From the NCBI GenBank assembly GCA_023266845.1, contig JAHFPH010000019.1, positions 1 to 36,790 of the forward strand: 36,790 nucleotides of DNA, written 5' to 3'. This document shows, one piece after another, positions 19,042 through 29,611 of this stretch; the first letter of the stretch is position 1, and each line of letters starts with the position of its first letter. This DNA is from Rhodospirillaceae bacterium (GTDB lineage Bacteria > Pseudomonadota > Alphaproteobacteria > JAEULC01). Position numbers and translations under genes: made by a program. Below the pieces are notes generated by a model. That model was given only the letters and a program-made list of their open reading frames with translations. It did no database searches and was not told where the DNA came from.

Positions 19042-20007
19042 ATGCGGGGCCGCCGGCCTGCCACGCCCATCGCGCTGCCGAACGCGGCGGAAGCCTTTCT
19101 TGAAATGATGGCGGCGGAGCGCGGCGCGGCCGACAACACGCTCGCCGCCTATCGCCGCGATCTGGCCGACATCGAGGCGTTCCTGAAACGGCGCGGGCAA
19201 ACATTGGCCGCGGCCGGCTCGGCCGATCTGCGGCAGTATCTGAAAGCGCTCGCCGGGCAGGGCTGGACCGCGCGCACCTCGGCGCGGCGGCTCTCCGCGT
19301 TGCGCCAGTTCTATCGCTTCCAGTTGGGCGAGGGGCGCCGCGCCGACGATCCGACCGCCGCGCTGGATTCGCCGCGTCTCGGCCGGCCGCTGCCCAAGCC
19401 GCTCGCCGAGGGGCAGGTGACGGCGCTGATCGACGCGGCGGCGAAACGCGGCGGCGCCGAGGGATTGCGCCTCATAGCGCTGCTGGAACTGCTCTACGCC
19501 TCGGGCATGCGCGTCAGCGAGCTGGTGGCGCTGCCTTTGTCGACCGTACTCCGAGACACGCGCGCGATCATGGTGCGCGGCAAGGGCGGCAAGGAGCGGC
19601 TGGTGCCCCTGGGCGCGCCGGCGCTGAAAGCGCTTGCCGCGTATCGCGCGGCGCGCGGCGAATTCCTGCCGAAGCCGAAAAAGAACGCGCGCAAAACGGA
19701 CTCGCCCTTCCTGTTCCCTTCGCGCGGCCGATCGGGGCATCTGACGCGCCATCGCCTGGGACAGCTGTTGAAGGAGCTGGCGCGGCAAGCGGGGCTCGAT
19801 CCGGGCATCGTCAGCCCGCATGTGCTGCGCCATGCCTTCGCCACGCATCTCTTGGATCACGGCGCCGATCTGCGCAGCGTGCAGAAAATGCTGGGCCATG
19901 CCGATATCGCCACCACCCAAATCTACACGCATGTGGTGAAAGAGCGCCTGAAGCGCACAGTCGGCGAGCATCACCCCTTGGCGAAACGCGCCGCGAAGCT
20001 CCGCTAA
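19042..20007 (+). CDS. xerD: site-specific tyrosine recombinase XerD
   Basis: 321 aa; LYASGMRVSELVALPL, RGKGGKERLVPLG, HVLRHAFATHLLDHGADLRSVQKMLGHADIATTQIYTHV (R-H-R-H-Y pattern). Confidence 0.95.
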   Translation: MRGRRPATPIALPNAAEAFLEMMAAERGAADNTLAAYRRDLADIEAFLKRRGQTLAAAGSADLRQYLKALAGQGWTARTSARRLSALRQFYRFQLGEGRRADDPTAALDSPRLGRPLPKPLAEGQVTALIDAAAKRGGAEGLRLIALLELLYASGMRVSELVALPLSTVLRDTRAIMVRGKGGKERLVPLGAPALKALAAYRAARGEFLPKPKKNARKTDSPFLFPSRGRSGHLTRHRLGQLLKELARQAGLDPGIVSPHVLRHAFATHLLDHGADLRSVQKMLGHADIATTQIYTHVVKERLKRTVGEHHPLAKRAAKLR

Positions 20008-20120
20008 CCGCCTTGTAAGATTGGCATTTCCGGCCCAAGCAGGGCGGTTGACTTCGCCACCCCAGCGGCTAGTGTCGGCCCCTTGAATCACCGACATTTC
20101 GAACTTCGCCGAGTGGCCCG

Positions 20121-21131
20121 ATGAGTTTTACCGCCGTTCCGCAGGCGCGCTTGCGCCTGAACCGCAGCACCCTGGCCGTGCCGGGCAGCCGCGCCGAGTT
20201 TTTCGAGAAAGCGGCGCGCTCGGTGGCCGACGTGGTGTTCATCGACCTTGAGGATTCGGTCGCGCCCGACGAAAAGGACAAGGCGCGCAAGAACGCCGTC
20301 GCCGCGCTGAACGAGATCGACTGGGGCCGCAAGACCGTTGCGGTGCGCATCAACGGCCTGGACACGCCCTATATGTACCGCGACCTGGTGGACGTGGTGG
20401 AGCAGGGCGGCGGGCGGCTCGATATGATCATGATGCCCAAGGTTGGCACGGCCGCCGACGTCTACGCGGTCGACATGCTGGTGACGCAGATCGAGCAGGC
20501 CAAGGGTTGGACGCGGTGCATCGGGTTGGAGCTCATCATCGAAAGCGCGCTGGGCCTTGCGAATATCGAATCGGTCGCGGCCGCCAGCAAACGCACCGAA
20601 GTGCTGCATCTGGGCGTGGCTGATCTTGCGGCCAGTTTGCGCGCGCGCACCACCGGCATGGGCGGCGCCAATCCAGGCTATACGGTGCTGACCGACAAGC
20701 GCGCGGACGGCAGGCGCGATACGCATTGGGCCGATCCTTGGCACTACGCCTTGGCGCGGCTGGTCGTCGCGGCCAGGGCGAACGGCTTGCGCCCCATCGA
20801 CGGGCCGTTCGGCGATTTTACGGACGCGGACGGCTATCGCGCGGCGGCGTCGCGCGCGGCGGCGCTGGGTTGCGACGGCAAATGGGCGATCCACCCGAGC
20901 CAGATCGAGATGGCGAACGCCGAATTCACCCCGCCCAAGGCCGACGTGGATCAGGCTCGCCGCATCCTCGACGCCATGGCGAAAGCGCAGAAGGAAGGCA
21001 AGGGCGCGGTGTCGCTGGACGGCAAGATGATCGACGCGGCTTCGATCCGTCAAGCCGAAGCCGTGGTGAAAAAATCGGAGCTGATCGAGGCGGGGGGGGC
21101 GTCCGCGTCCGGCATGCGCCATGCCGGTTGA
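20121..21131 (+). CDS. HpcH/HpaI-type CoA-ester lyase, probable L-malyl-CoA/beta-methylmalyl-CoA lyase
   Basis: 336 aa; [116 protein letters not shown]. Confidence 0.9.
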   Translation: MSFTAVPQARLRLNRSTLAVPGSRAEFFEKAARSVADVVFIDLEDSVAPDEKDKARKNAVAALNEIDWGRKTVAVRINGLDTPYMYRDLVDVVEQGGGRLDMIMMPKVGTAADVYAVDMLVTQIEQAKGWTRCIGLELIIESALGLANIESVAAASKRTEVLHLGVADLAASLRARTTGMGGANPGYTVLTDKRADGRRDTHWADPWHYALARLVVAARANGLRPIDGPFGDFTDADGYRAAASRAAALGCDGKWAIHPSQIEMANAEFTPPKADVDQARRILDAMAKAQKEGKGAVSLDGKMIDAASIRQAEAVVKKSELIEAGGASASGMRHAG

Positions 21132-22113
21132 CATCGACAACAACACTAGGCGGCACAGCCGTCATTTCCTCGACTTCGAAAAGCCGATCGCCGAGCTCGA
21201 AGGCAAGATCGAAGAGTTGCGCCACCAGGCGCGCACCGGCGACAGCTCGATCGCCGATGAGGTGGCGAAGCTGCAGGGGCGGGTCGAGCGCCTGTTGCGC
21301 CAGACCTACGCCAAGCTGACAGCCTGGCAGAAGGTCCAGGTCGCGCGCCATCCCGACCGGCCGCACGCGGCGGATTACGTCGCCGGGCTGGTCGAGGATT
21401 TCACGCCGCTCGCGGGCGACCGCGCGTTCGGCGAGGACCATGCGATCCTGGGTGGCATCGGGCGATTCCGCGGCCGCGCCGTCATGGTGATCGGCCATGA
21501 AAAAGGCGCCAACACCGAGGACCGCGTACGGCACAATTTCGGCATGGCGCGGCCCGAGGGCTATCGCAAGGCGCGGCGCCTCATGGGGCTGGCCGAGCGC
21601 TTCAAGCTGCCGATCGTCACGCTTGTCGATACGCCGGGGGCGTATCCCGGGGTGGACGCCGAAGCACGCGGCCAGGCCGAGGCGATCGCGCGCTCGATCG
21701 AGGCGTGCCTGGACGCGCGTGTGCCGTTGCTGAGCGTGGTGATCGGCGAGGGCGGATCGGGCGGCGCCATCGCGCTGGCGGCCGGCGACCGCGTGCTGAT
21801 GCTGGAGCACGCGATTTATTCGGTGATCTCGCCCGAGGGCTGCGCCTCGATCCTGTGGCGCAGCGCCGACCAGGCCAAGGACGCGGCCGAGGCGTTGCGG
21901 CTCACCGCCCAGGACCTGCTGAAGCTGGGCGTGATCGACGCCATCGTGCGCGAGCCGCTGGGTGCCGCGCACCGCGACCGCCAGGCCATGATCGCCGAAG
22001 TGGGCGAGGCGGTGGACCTGGGATTGCGCGAGCTCGTGACGCTGGACGGCGGCACGTTGCGCCAGCGCCGCCGCCAGCGGTTCCTCGCCATGGGCAAGGG
22101 CGGCTTGAACTGA
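21121..22113 (+). CDS. accA: acetyl-CoA carboxylase carboxyltransferase subunit alpha
   Basis: 330 aa; [121 protein letters not shown]. Confidence 0.97.
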   Translation: MPVDIDNNTRRHSRHFLDFEKPIAELEGKIEELRHQARTGDSSIADEVAKLQGRVERLLRQTYAKLTAWQKVQVARHPDRPHAADYVAGLVEDFTPLAGDRAFGEDHAILGGIGRFRGRAVMVIGHEKGANTEDRVRHNFGMARPEGYRKARRLMGLAERFKLPIVTLVDTPGAYPGVDAEARGQAEAIARSIEACLDARVPLLSVVIGEGGSGGAIALAAGDRVLMLEHAIYSVISPEGCASILWRSADQAKDAAEALRLTAQDLLKLGVIDAIVREPLGAAHRDRQAMIAEVGEAVDLGLRELVTLDGGTLRQRRRQRFLAMGKGGLN

Positions 22114-22121
22114 GGCGTGTG

Positions 22122-24395
22122 TCAGCCCTTGCGCGCCCAGAACTGGTACATGTGGATGAACGCGGCGGGGTTGTCCGCTTCGAACGCTTCCCAATTGTCG
22201 AGCGAGAGCAGGGCCTGATCGTCTGGGAACCGCGCGCGATAGGCCGCCTCGGTCGCCGGATTCCACAGCTCGAATCCCAGGAAACGAAGGCCCAGCCGGT
22301 CGAGGCAGGATTTTATTTCCAGTGGCGTGAAGACGTGTTCCTGCACGTGGAACAGCAGGTCGCGGCATGTGCTGAGATTGTAGAAATCGGCCGCCGTCAC
22401 GCCGGTGAGCGCCGCGCCCGCTTCGCCCGCCATGATCGCTTGGCGCGCTTGCCGGATGCACTTTGGCGTGGCGGGAATGCCGCGTTCCCTGATGAATTGC
22501 TGGACGCGCGTGATGTCGCGCCGGGCGCGCCGGCTGTAAAGGCCCAGGATCATGTGCCCGCCGGGCCGCAGCAGGTCCGTGAGCACCCGCCAGCCCGCGA
22601 GCGGATCGCGCAAGTGATGCAGCACGCCAGAGCATTCGATGAGGTCGAACCGCCGTCCCAGCGCGCTTAAAGCCAGAATATCGGCCTGGGCGTAGTCGAT
22701 ATCGGCGATACCCGCTTCGGCCGCGGTGCGCTTGGCATAGGCAAGGCTGGACAGGCTCAGGTCGACCGCCAGGATGCGCGAATTCTGGAAGCGGCGCAGC
22801 GTCTGGATCGACACGGCGCCCGTGCCGCAGCCCGCCACCAGGATCTCCGGACGTTCCGGCGACGCGGCGGGGGCGGGCGCATGCGGGAACAACTCGCGCA
22901 GCACCGCGTGGATCGGCTTGCCGTCGGCCGGGGCGGATTTGCGCCGCCAGCGCGGATAGGGGTTTTCCTCGTATTGCGCCCGGACATCCTGCGAAACCTT
23001 GTCGCCGATCCTGGTCAGGCGCTGAATTTCTTTTTTCAGCTCCGCTTCTTTTTTCGGTTCCGCGACCTGGCGCTCGATCAGCGCTCTGAGCTCCGCATCC
23101 GTCGGCGGAGCGAAATCGAATCGATGCAACGGCTCATAGGCGCCGATCACCGCAATGGAGGCTGGCGACGCCGATGCGCTGCGCCGCGCCAATTCGTCCA
23201 CCTGCCGTCGTTCCTCGTCGGTTTCGGTCCAGACGTAGTCGTTGGCGAAGCATTGCAGGGCGAGAGCGCCGGCGAAACGAAGCATGGGCTTTTCTTCCAG
23301 CGCCCGGTGCGCCCGCGACGCCAGCGACAGCAGCACGCGCCGCAAGACCGTCAGCAGTTTTTCAAGCCGGTAATCCGTGACGATGGTTTCTTCCAAGACC
23401 GCGAGAAGCAGCGGTGCTTCGGTCAGCGGCTTCAGCCCGCCGTTTTCGATCAACTCTTCCAGCCGCCGCGCGCATGAATCGGGATCGTCCGCCAGCGCCA
23501 AAAGCTCGCCCGCCAGCGGTTCGCGGCGGATCGCCCGGACGGCGACGCGTTCGGCGTTCTGCGGGTCGAGATTTCCCCGCGTCAGCGCGGTCGGCAGCAG
23601 CGGCAGGTACCGTTCGTCCAGCGCGTCGGCGTCGCGCAAATACTCCGAGAACGCGACCCAGGCCGCGTCATGGGACGGCATTAGCCCGATCGCGCGGGCA
23701 TGGCAGGCCGCGGCCGCGTGCGGCCTGCCCAGCTTCTTCAACGTGTTGCCCAGGTTGAAATGCGCGTCGGCGAAGCCGGGCGCAAGCTCGATCGCGCGGC
23801 GATGGCTGTCCGCCGCCTCCGCGTAGCGACGCAGATCGTGCAGCACGGCGCCCCGGTTGCTCAGCGCCTCGACCGAATCGGGCTTGATCGACAGTGCGCG
23901 GTCGTAACTCGCCAGCGCCTCGTCGCGGCGCCCCAGCTCGTTTAGCGCGTTGCCGCGGTTGCTCCAGGCCTCGGCGTAGCCCGGCTTGGCCGCCAGCGCC
24001 CGGTCGAAGCTTTCCAGCGCCTCGTCCCGGCGTTTCATTTCCTGCAGGGTCACGCCGCGGCTGATCCAGGCGTCGGCCGCGTCGTCGCCCAACGCCAGCG
24101 CCCGGTCGAACGCGGCCAACGCCTCGCCGCCGCGCTTCAGTTCCCGCAACACGTTGCCGTGGTTCAGATGCGCCGCGCCGGATTTCGGGTCGATGGTGAC
24201 CGCCCGGCCCAGAAACAAGGCGGCCGCAGCGAAATTGCGGCGCTGCGCTTCCAGCACACCCAAGAGGTGCAGCGCGTGGAAATTCGCCGCGCTGGCCGCG
24301 AGAACCTGCCGGTAGAGAGCCTCGGCCCGGGCAAGATCGCCCTGGCGATGCGCCGCGACCGCCTCGGCGAGGATTTTATCGAGCGCGCTGGTCAC
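22122..24395 (-). CDS. TPR-repeat protein with C-terminal SAM-dependent methyltransferase domain
   Basis: 757 aa; repeated TPRs (AEAWSNRGNALNELGRRDEALASYDRALSIKPDS), then ILVAGCGTGAVSIQTLRRFQNSRILAVDLSLSSLAYAKRTAAEAGIADIDYAQADILAL...ECSGVLHHLRDPLAGWRVLTDLLRPGGHMILGLYS. Confidence 0.92.
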   Translation of the reverse strand: MTSALDKILAEAVAAHRQGDLARAEALYRQVLAASAANFHALHLLGVLEAQRRNFAAAALFLGRAVTIDPKSGAAHLNHGNVLRELKRGGEALAAFDRALALGDDAADAWISRGVTLQEMKRRDEALESFDRALAAKPGYAEAWSNRGNALNELGRRDEALASYDRALSIKPDSVEALSNRGAVLHDLRRYAEAADSHRRAIELAPGFADAHFNLGNTLKKLGRPHAAAACHARAIGLMPSHDAAWVAFSEYLRDADALDERYLPLLPTALTRGNLDPQNAERVAVRAIRREPLAGELLALADDPDSCARRLEELIENGGLKPLTEAPLLLAVLEETIVTDYRLEKLLTVLRRVLLSLASRAHRALEEKPMLRFAGALALQCFANDYVWTETDEERRQVDELARRSASASPASIAVIGAYEPLHRFDFAPPTDAELRALIERQVAEPKKEAELKKEIQRLTRIGDKVSQDVRAQYEENPYPRWRRKSAPADGKPIHAVLRELFPHAPAPAASPERPEILVAGCGTGAVSIQTLRRFQNSRILAVDLSLSSLAYAKRTAAEAGIADIDYAQADILALSALGRRFDLIECSGVLHHLRDPLAGWRVLTDLLRPGGHMILGLYSRRARRDITRVQQFIRERGIPATPKCIRQARQAIMAGEAGAALTGVTAADFYNLSTCRDLLFHVQEHVFTPLEIKSCLDRLGLRFLGFELWNPATEAAYRARFPDDQALLSLDNWEAFEADNPAAFIHMYQFWARKG

Positions 24396-24410
24396 GGCCC
24401 GGGCGGGCCG

Positions 24411-27173
24411 TCAGTTCGCCGCGGCCTTCACGGCCCCGTGGCAATGCTTGAACTTCTTGCCCGAGCCGCACGGGCAGGGGGCGTTGCGCGACACGCGGCC
24501 CCAGCTCGCCGGGTCGCCAGGCAGCTGGCCGTTGCCCGCGGCCTTGCGGCTTTGCACCGGGCGGGCGCGCGGCGCGTCGCTATCGCCGTCGCCCGCAGCC
24601 GCGGCCTCGCCGGAATGCCCGACCAGGGGTTCGGCCTGCGGGTGCAGGGCCTGCACGTTGCGCGGCCCCTGGGGCTGCAACGCCTCTTCCGGCATGTTGA
24701 CGCGCAATTGCAGGTGCATCAGCACGCCGGTGACGGTCTCGCGCAGCCGCACCAGCATGTCCTCGAACATGCCGAAGGCCTCGCGCTTGTATTCGTTCAA
24801 GGGATCGCGCTGGCCGTAGGCGCGCAGATTGATGCCCTGGCGCAGATGGTCCAGGTGCAGCAGATGCTCCTTCCACTGCTGGTCCAGGATCTGCAGCAGC
24901 AGGCTTTTTTCGGCCATGCGCATGATGTCCGGGCCGTAATTCGCGGCCTTCTCGGCCATTTTGCGGTCGGCGGCCTCCGCCATGCGCTGGCGGATCTCGG
25001 CGTCGGCAATACCCTCTTCCTTCGCCCAGTCCTTGACCGGCAGGTCCAGGTTCAGCACGCGCGCGCATTCCGCGTGCAGCGAGTCCACGTCCCACTGCTC
25101 GGCATAGGCGTTCTCGGGGATCGCGCGCGCCACCAGGTTGACGACCGTCTCGTGCCGCATGTCGGCGATGGTCTGCGCCACGTCGGGCGCGTCCATGATC
25201 TCGCGGCGCTGCTCGTAGATGACCTTGCGCTGGTCGTTCATCACGTCGTCGAATTTCAGCAGCTGCTTGCGAATCTCGAAGTTGCGCGCCTCGACCTTCT
25301 GCTGCGCCTTTTCCAGCGCCTTGTTGATCCAGGGATGGACGATCGCCTCGCCCTCCTTCAGGCCGAGGCGCCGCAGCATCGTGTCCATGCGCTCGGACCC
25401 GAAGATGCGCATCAGGTCGTCTTCCAGCGACACGAAGAACTTGCTGGCGCCAGGATCGCCCTGGCGGCCCGAGCGGCCGCGCAACTGGTTGTCGATGCGC
25501 CGGCTTTCGTGCCGCTCGGTGCCCAGCACGAACAGGCCGCTGGCGGCGCGCACCGCGTCCTTTTCCGCCGCCACCTCGGCGCGGATCGCCGCCGCGCGTT
25601 CCTTGAGCGCGGCTTCGTCCACGTTGGCGGGCATTTCCAGCTTCAGGCGCATTTCCACGTTGCCGCCCAGCTGGATGTCGGTGCCGCGGCCTGCCATGTT
25701 GGTGGCGATGGTGACGCCCGCGGCGCGGCCGGCCTGGGAGATAATCAGCGCTTCCTGCTCGTGAAAGCGCGCGTTCAGCACCTGATGCTTGATCTTTTTC
25801 TTCTTCAGCAGCTCGGCCAGCTCTTCCGATTTCTCGATGCTCACCGTGCCCACCAGCACCGGCTGCTTTTTCGCGTGGCACTCCTCGATCTGCTGGACGA
25901 TCGCGTCGTATTTCTCGCGCTTGGAGCGGTACACCTCGTCGTCGCTGTCGCCGCGCACGCAGGGCAGGTTGGTGGGAATCTCGATCACCTCGAGGCGATA
26001 GATGTCGGCGAACTCCCCGGCCTCGGTCATCGCGGTGCCGGTCATGCCCGCCAGTTTCGGGTAAAGCCGGAAATAGTTCTGGAAGGTGATCGAGGCGAGC
26101 GTCTGGTTCTCGTTCTGAACCGTCACACCTTCCTTGGCTTCCAGCGCCTGGTGCAGCCCCTCGGAGTAACGCCTTCCTTCCATCATGCGGCCGGTGAACT
26201 CGTCGATGATGATGATCTTGTCGTCCTTGACGATGTAGTCCACGTCGCGTGCGAACAGCTTGTGCGCGCGCAGCGCCTGCGTGGAGTGATGCACCAGCGA
26301 GACGTTCTCGATGTCGTACAGATTGTCGCCTTTCAGCATTCCCTTCTCGCGCAGCATGGTCTCCATCTTCACCACGCCCGCCTCGGTCAGCGACACGGTG
26401 CGCTGCTTTTCGTCCTTCTCGAAGTCTCCGGCTTCTAGTTTCGGGATCAGCACGTTGACGCTGCGGTAAAGCTCGGAGCTGTCCTCGGCGGGACCCGAGA
26501 TGATCAGCGGCGTGCGCGCCTCGTCGATCAAAATCGAGTCGACCTCGTCCACGATCGCGTAGTTGAAGCTCCGGTGCACCATTTCCTGCAGCCGGAATTT
26601 CATGTTGTCGCGCAGATAGTCGAAGCCGAGCTCGTTGTTGGTGCCGTAGGTCACGTCGGCGGCATAGGCGGCGCGGCGCTGCTCGTCGTCGAGCCCGTGC
26701 ACGATGCAGCCCACGGTCAGGCCCAGGCGCGTGTAAACGCGGCCCATCCATTCCGAGTCGCGCTTGGCTAGGTAGTCGTTCACGGTGACGACGTGCACGC
26801 CCTTGCTTTCCAGCGCGTTGAGGTAGACCGGCAGCGTGGCGACCAAAGTCTTGCCTTCGCCGGTCTTCATTTCCGAGATCATGCCCCGGTGCAGCACGAT
26901 GCCGCCCATCAGCTGCACGTCGAAATGCCGCTGGCCGAGGGCGCGCTTGGCCGCCTCGCGCACCGTGGCGAAGGCGTCGGGCAGGATGTCGTCCAGCGTC
27001 TCGCCGTCTTCCAGGCGCTTGCGCAGGGCGGGCGTGCGCGCCTTGAGCTCTTCGTCGCTCAGTTTTTCCAGCGACGGCTCGAGCGCGTTGACCGCCGCCA
27101 CCAGCGGATCCAGCCCCTTGATGTAGCGGTCGTTGGCGGTGCCGAAAAGCCGCTTGGCGATGGCGGCGAACAT
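24411..27173 (-). CDS. secA: preprotein translocase subunit SecA
   Basis: 920 aa; [124 protein letters not shown]-terminal SEC-C metal site [18 protein letters not shown]. Confidence 0.99.
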   Translation of the reverse strand: MFAAIAKRLFGTANDRYIKGLDPLVAAVNALEPSLEKLSDEELKARTPALRKRLEDGETLDDILPDAFATVREAAKRALGQRHFDVQLMGGIVLHRGMISEMKTGEGKTLVATLPVYLNALESKGVHVVTVNDYLAKRDSEWMGRVYTRLGLTVGCIVHGLDDEQRRAAYAADVTYGTNNELGFDYLRDNMKFRLQEMVHRSFNYAIVDEVDSILIDEARTPLIISGPAEDSSELYRSVNVLIPKLEAGDFEKDEKQRTVSLTEAGVVKMETMLREKGMLKGDNLYDIENVSLVHHSTQALRAHKLFARDVDYIVKDDKIIIIDEFTGRMMEGRRYSEGLHQALEAKEGVTVQNENQTLASITFQNYFRLYPKLAGMTGTAMTEAGEFADIYRLEVIEIPTNLPCVRGDSDDEVYRSKREKYDAIVQQIEECHAKKQPVLVGTVSIEKSEELAELLKKKKIKHQVLNARFHEQEALIISQAGRAAGVTIATNMAGRGTDIQLGGNVEMRLKLEMPANVDEAALKERAAAIRAEVAAEKDAVRAASGLFVLGTERHESRRIDNQLRGRSGRQGDPGASKFFVSLEDDLMRIFGSERMDTMLRRLGLKEGEAIVHPWINKALEKAQQKVEARNFEIRKQLLKFDDVMNDQRKVIYEQRREIMDAPDVAQTIADMRHETVVNLVARAIPENAYAEQWDVDSLHAECARVLNLDLPVKDWAKEEGIADAEIRQRMAEAADRKMAEKAANYGPDIMRMAEKSLLLQILDQQWKEHLLHLDHLRQGINLRAYGQRDPLNEYKREAFGMFEDMLVRLRETVTGVLMHLQLRVNMPEEALQPQGPRNVQALHPQAEPLVGHSGEAAAAGDGDSDAPRARPVQSRKAAGNGQLPGDPASWGRVSRNAPCPCGSGKKFKHCHGAVKAAAN

Positions 27174-27203
27174 GCAAACCTCTAGGATTGCGCGGGGGAA
27201 AAA

Positions 27204-27218
27204 GGGGCTTTAGGCCCC
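27204..27218 (-). promoter_or_regulatory. 5'-leader stem-loop followed by T5 upstream of secA
   Basis: Minus strand GGGGC-CTAAA-GCCCC immediately followed by TTTTT (plus AAAAA at 27199-27203), about 30 nt before the secA ATG. Confidence 0.5.
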
Positions 27219-27222
27219 ACTG

Positions 27223-27253
27223 GTAGATAGGGGTTCACCCCTTACCTGTCAAC
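27223..27253 (-). promoter_or_regulatory. candidate housekeeping-sigma promoter of secA with palindrome in the spacer
   Basis: Minus strand GTTGAC-N17-CTATCT, 5/6 matches in each box to the alphaproteobacterial CTTGAC-N17-CTATAT pattern as I recall it. Spacer region contains the 14-bp palindrome AGGGGT-GA-ACCCCT (27229-27242). Confidence 0.55.
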
Positions 27254-27396
27254 GACTTGGACCCCGCCCGCCGGCCAAGTCTTTGGGATGGCTTATACCT
27301 TCCGGTATGCTATGGATTCGCCCGAACGGCGGCCGGAACGATCCTGCCCATAGTCCGGCCAGCGGCATGGAAAACATGGAAAAAGGGAGCGCCTCG

Positions 27397-28356
27397 ATGC
27401 GCAAGACGGCAACCGCGGCGGCCGGATACGGCTTGGTCGCGATCTTGGGCGTGGCGCTCACGGGTTTGGCGCTGATAGGCGTTCCGGGTGCGGCCCAGGC
27501 GCAATCCGGCCAACCGGCGAAACCGGCGCCGGCTCCCGCCAAGCCGGCCGACGCCAAGCCCGCCGACAATCCCGTGCTGGCCACGGTCAACGGCGATCCG
27601 ATCCGCATGTCCGACGTGCAGGAGGCGGCCGACAACCTGCCCGAGCAATACCGCAACATCCCGGTCGAGCGCATCATGGCGGTGCTGGTGGGCCAGCTCA
27701 TCAACAACCGCCTGCTGCTGGCCGAAGGCAAGCGCCAGAACCTGGGCGCTGCCCCCGAGGTGCAGAAGCGCGTGGATGGCTTCCGCGACCGCGCCATCCA
27801 GCAGGTGCTGCTGGAAAACGTGGTCACCAAGTCGGTGACCGACGACGCGCTGCAGACTCTTTACAAGAAATACCTGGCCGAAAATCCGCCGAAGGAAGAG
27901 GTCAGCGCCCGGCACATCCTGGTCGAAAACGAAGCCGACGCGAAGGCGATCATCGCGCAGTTGAAGGGCGGCGCCGATTTCGCCGCGCTGGCCAAGCAGA
28001 AATCGAAGGACCCAGCGGCGCAGAATGGCGGCGATCTGGGTTTCTTCGGCAGGGACGAGATGGTGAAGGAATTCGCCGACGCCGCCTTCGCCATGAAGAC
28101 CGGCGAGATTACCCCGGCGCCGGTCAAAACCCAGTTCGGCTGGCACGTCATCAAGGTCGAGGACCGCCGCTCCGCCAACCCGGTGACGTTCGACGAGGCG
28201 CGCCAGGACCTGTTCAACCAGCTTTCGCAGCAATCCGTCAGCCAATACATCGAGACGCTGCGCACCAACGCGAAGATCGAGCGCTTCGGCCCCGACGGCA
28301 AGCCGCTGCCGGTCGAATCCGCGAAGCCCGCCGAACCCACGAAGAAGTTGAACTGA
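27397..28356 (+). CDS. parvulin-type peptidyl-prolyl cis-trans isomerase (SurA/PrsA-like), secreted
   Basis: ORF 27283-28356; an AGGGAG 7 nt upstream favours ATG 27397, giving signal peptide MRKTATAAAGYGLVAILGVALTGLALIGVPGAAQAQ. Rotamase block EVSARHILVENEADAKAIIAQLKGGADFAALAKQKSKDPAAQNGGDLGFFGRDEMVKEFADAAFAMKTGEI...QFGWHVIKVED. Confidence 0.94.
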   Translation: MRKTATAAAGYGLVAILGVALTGLALIGVPGAAQAQSGQPAKPAPAPAKPADAKPADNPVLATVNGDPIRMSDVQEAADNLPEQYRNIPVERIMAVLVGQLINNRLLLAEGKRQNLGAAPEVQKRVDGFRDRAIQQVLLENVVTKSVTDDALQTLYKKYLAENPPKEEVSARHILVENEADAKAIIAQLKGGADFAALAKQKSKDPAAQNGGDLGFFGRDEMVKEFADAAFAMKTGEITPAPVKTQFGWHVIKVEDRRSANPVTFDEARQDLFNQLSQQSVSQYIETLRTNAKIERFGPDGKPLPVESAKPAEPTKKLN

Positions 28357-28378
28357 CCGGAGTTTCCGCGCCGCCGCC

Positions 28379-29611
28379 ATGGCCCTCGCCCGTTCGCCGC
28401 TCGCGCCCCTAGCGATCCAGATCCTGCCGCCGCTGGCCGGCGCCAGGCTCGCCGCCGCCAATTCCGGCATCCGCTACAAGGGTCGCGACGACTTGCTGCT
28501 GATCGAGCTTGCGCCCGGCAGCGCGATCGCCGGTGTGTTCACCCGCTCGCTGACCCGCTCGGCGCCGGTCGATTGGTGCCGCGCGTCGCTCAAGGGCGGC
28601 AAGGCGCGCGCGATCCTGGTCAACGCCGGCAACGCCAACGCCTTCACCGGCAAGGCGGGGATGGAGGCGGTGCGCCGCTCCGCCGGCGCTACCGCGGCGA
28701 TCCTCGAATGCAAGCCGCAAGAGGTGTTCGTCGCCTCGACCGGGGTGATCGGCCAGCCGCTCGACTGGGGCAAGATCGCGGATTGCCTGCCCGCGCTGGT
28801 GCGCGGCCTTAACGGCGATGGCTGGGACCAGGCGGCCGCCGCCATCATGACGACCGACACCTTCGCCAAAATCGCCACGCGCACCGCGCGCATCGGCAGC
28901 GCCACGGTCAGGCTCAACGGCATCGCCAAGGGCTCGGGCATGATCGCGCCCGACATGGCGACCATGCTCGCCTTCATCGTCACCGACGCCGATCTGCCCG
29001 CTGCGGTGCTGCAAAAGCTGCTGCGCGCGGCCGCGGTGCAATCCTTCAACTGCGCCACGGTCGACGGCGACACCTCGACCAGCGACACGCTGCTGCTCGC
29101 CGCGACGCGCCGGGCGAAAAACCCGCGCGTCGCCTCGGCCACGGACAAAAGGCTCGCCGAATTCGCCGTGGTCTTGAACGAACTTGCGCGCGATCTGGCG
29201 GTCCAGGTGGTGAAGGACGGCGAGGGGGCGGAGAAATTCGTCACCATCGCCGTCGCCGGCGCGGCCAGCGACGCGGCGGCCCGGCGCATCGCGCTTGCCA
29301 TCGCCAATTCGCCCCTGGTCAAGACCGCGATCGCCGGCCAGGACGCCAATTGGGGCCGCATCGTCATGGCCGTCGGCAAGTCGGGCGAACGCGCGGACCG
29401 CGACAAGCTCAAGATCGCCATCGGCGGCGTGACCGTGGCGTTGAAAGGCGCCGTCGCGCCGGGCTACGACGAAACGCCGGTCAGCAAGCACATGAAGGGA
29501 CGCGAGATCGACATCAAGGTCGATGTGGGCATCGGCCGGGGCAAGGCCACGGTGTGGACCTGCGACCTGACGCACGGCTATATCAGCATCAATGGCGACT
29601 ATCGCAGTTGA
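28379..29611 (+). CDS. argJ: bifunctional glutamate N-acetyltransferase / amino-acid N-acetyltransferase
   Basis: 410 aa; LVNAGNANAFTGKAGMEA, VFVASTGVIGQPL, IGSATVRLNGIAKGSGMIAPDMATMLAFIVTDA, FNCATVDGDTSTSDTLLL, ANSPLVKTAIAGQDANWGRIVMAVGKSG. Confidence 0.97.
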   Translation: MALARSPLAPLAIQILPPLAGARLAAANSGIRYKGRDDLLLIELAPGSAIAGVFTRSLTRSAPVDWCRASLKGGKARAILVNAGNANAFTGKAGMEAVRRSAGATAAILECKPQEVFVASTGVIGQPLDWGKIADCLPALVRGLNGDGWDQAAAAIMTTDTFAKIATRTARIGSATVRLNGIAKGSGMIAPDMATMLAFIVTDADLPAAVLQKLLRAAAVQSFNCATVDGDTSTSDTLLLAATRRAKNPRVASATDKRLAEFAVVLNELARDLAVQVVKDGEGAEKFVTIAVAGAASDAAARRIALAIANSPLVKTAIAGQDANWGRIVMAVGKSGERADRDKLKIAIGGVTVALKGAVAPGYDETPVSKHMKGREIDIKVDVGIGRGKATVWTCDLTHGYISINGDYRS

